Part shown: positions 5,648-5,658 of the stretch, piece by piece
How positions within the stretch are numbered: the first letter of the stretch is position 1
Layout: the number at the start of each line of letters is the position of its first letter
The notes under the pieces: model-generated
What the model was told of the DNA's origin: nothing
The model's input: the letters and a program-made list of their open reading frames with translations, nothing else
The model's database searches: none
Program-made: the position numbers and the translations under genes
Assembly: GCA_943324575.2 (NCBI GenBank)
Contig: CALPMD020000100.1
Coordinates: 1 to 5,658, forward strand
Direction of reading: 5' to 3'
Length of the DNA: 5,658 nt
Origin: Akkermansia muciniphila
GTDB lineage: Bacteria > Verrucomicrobiota > Verrucomicrobiia > Verrucomicrobiales > Akkermansiaceae

Positions 5648-5658
5648 CGTCCCAGTGA

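Noticed and set aside
1..5658. CRISPR arrays, tRNA/rRNA genes, insertion sequences, phage genes
   Set aside because: No spaced repeat array, no RNA gene signatures, and no transposase or phage-like protein was seen on either strand.

Overview
This window looks like ordinary bacterial chromosome, most likely from the Verrucomicrobiota (for example the Verrucomicrobiales). That placement is an inference from protein style, C-rich third codon positions, poor Shine-Dalgarno sites and the gene mix; no rRNA or other decisive marker is present. I found no clear new multi-gene system. The points that deserve a second look are regulatory or relate to gene decay.

Layout. Positions 1-188 (minus strand) hold the first 62 codons of a MraZ/AbrB-fold protein that runs off the left edge; mraZ normally opens the dcw division and cell-wall cluster. 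A 312-bp intergenic region (189-500) follows. It contains tandem 10-bp repeats resembling MraZ boxes, an inverted repeat over the mraZ start codon, and an AT-rich tract with a plausible promoter for the divergent gene. That gene, uppP (501-1385, plus), encodes undecaprenyl-diphosphate phosphatase, so a lipid-carrier recycling enzyme sits head-to-head with the probable division cluster. uppP converges on, and overlaps by 4 bp, an unrecognised membrane-anchored protein (1382-2200, minus) that carries a striking Cys/His cluster. Upstream of it on the same strand, 95 bp away, is a MYG1-family (UPF0160) predicted phosphoesterase/nuclease (2296-3159, minus).

The middle-right part (3256-3680) is a decayed toxin-antitoxin locus. 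An intact antitoxin of the TIGR02574/PF09720 type overlaps by 10 bp the start of a ParE/RelE-like toxin that keeps only about 17 recognisable residues. The sequence just beyond the break contains a short heptad repeat array. Next is typA/bipA (3680-5500, plus), a full-length ribosome-binding translational GTPase, closed by a very good intrinsic terminator (5535-5570). The right end carries a REP-like palindrome and a possible promoter for a gene outside the window.

Functionally, the left half concerns cell envelope and division (mraZ, uppP) and the right half concerns translation and stress (typA, TA remnant). The two minus-strand genes between them have no demonstrable link to either.
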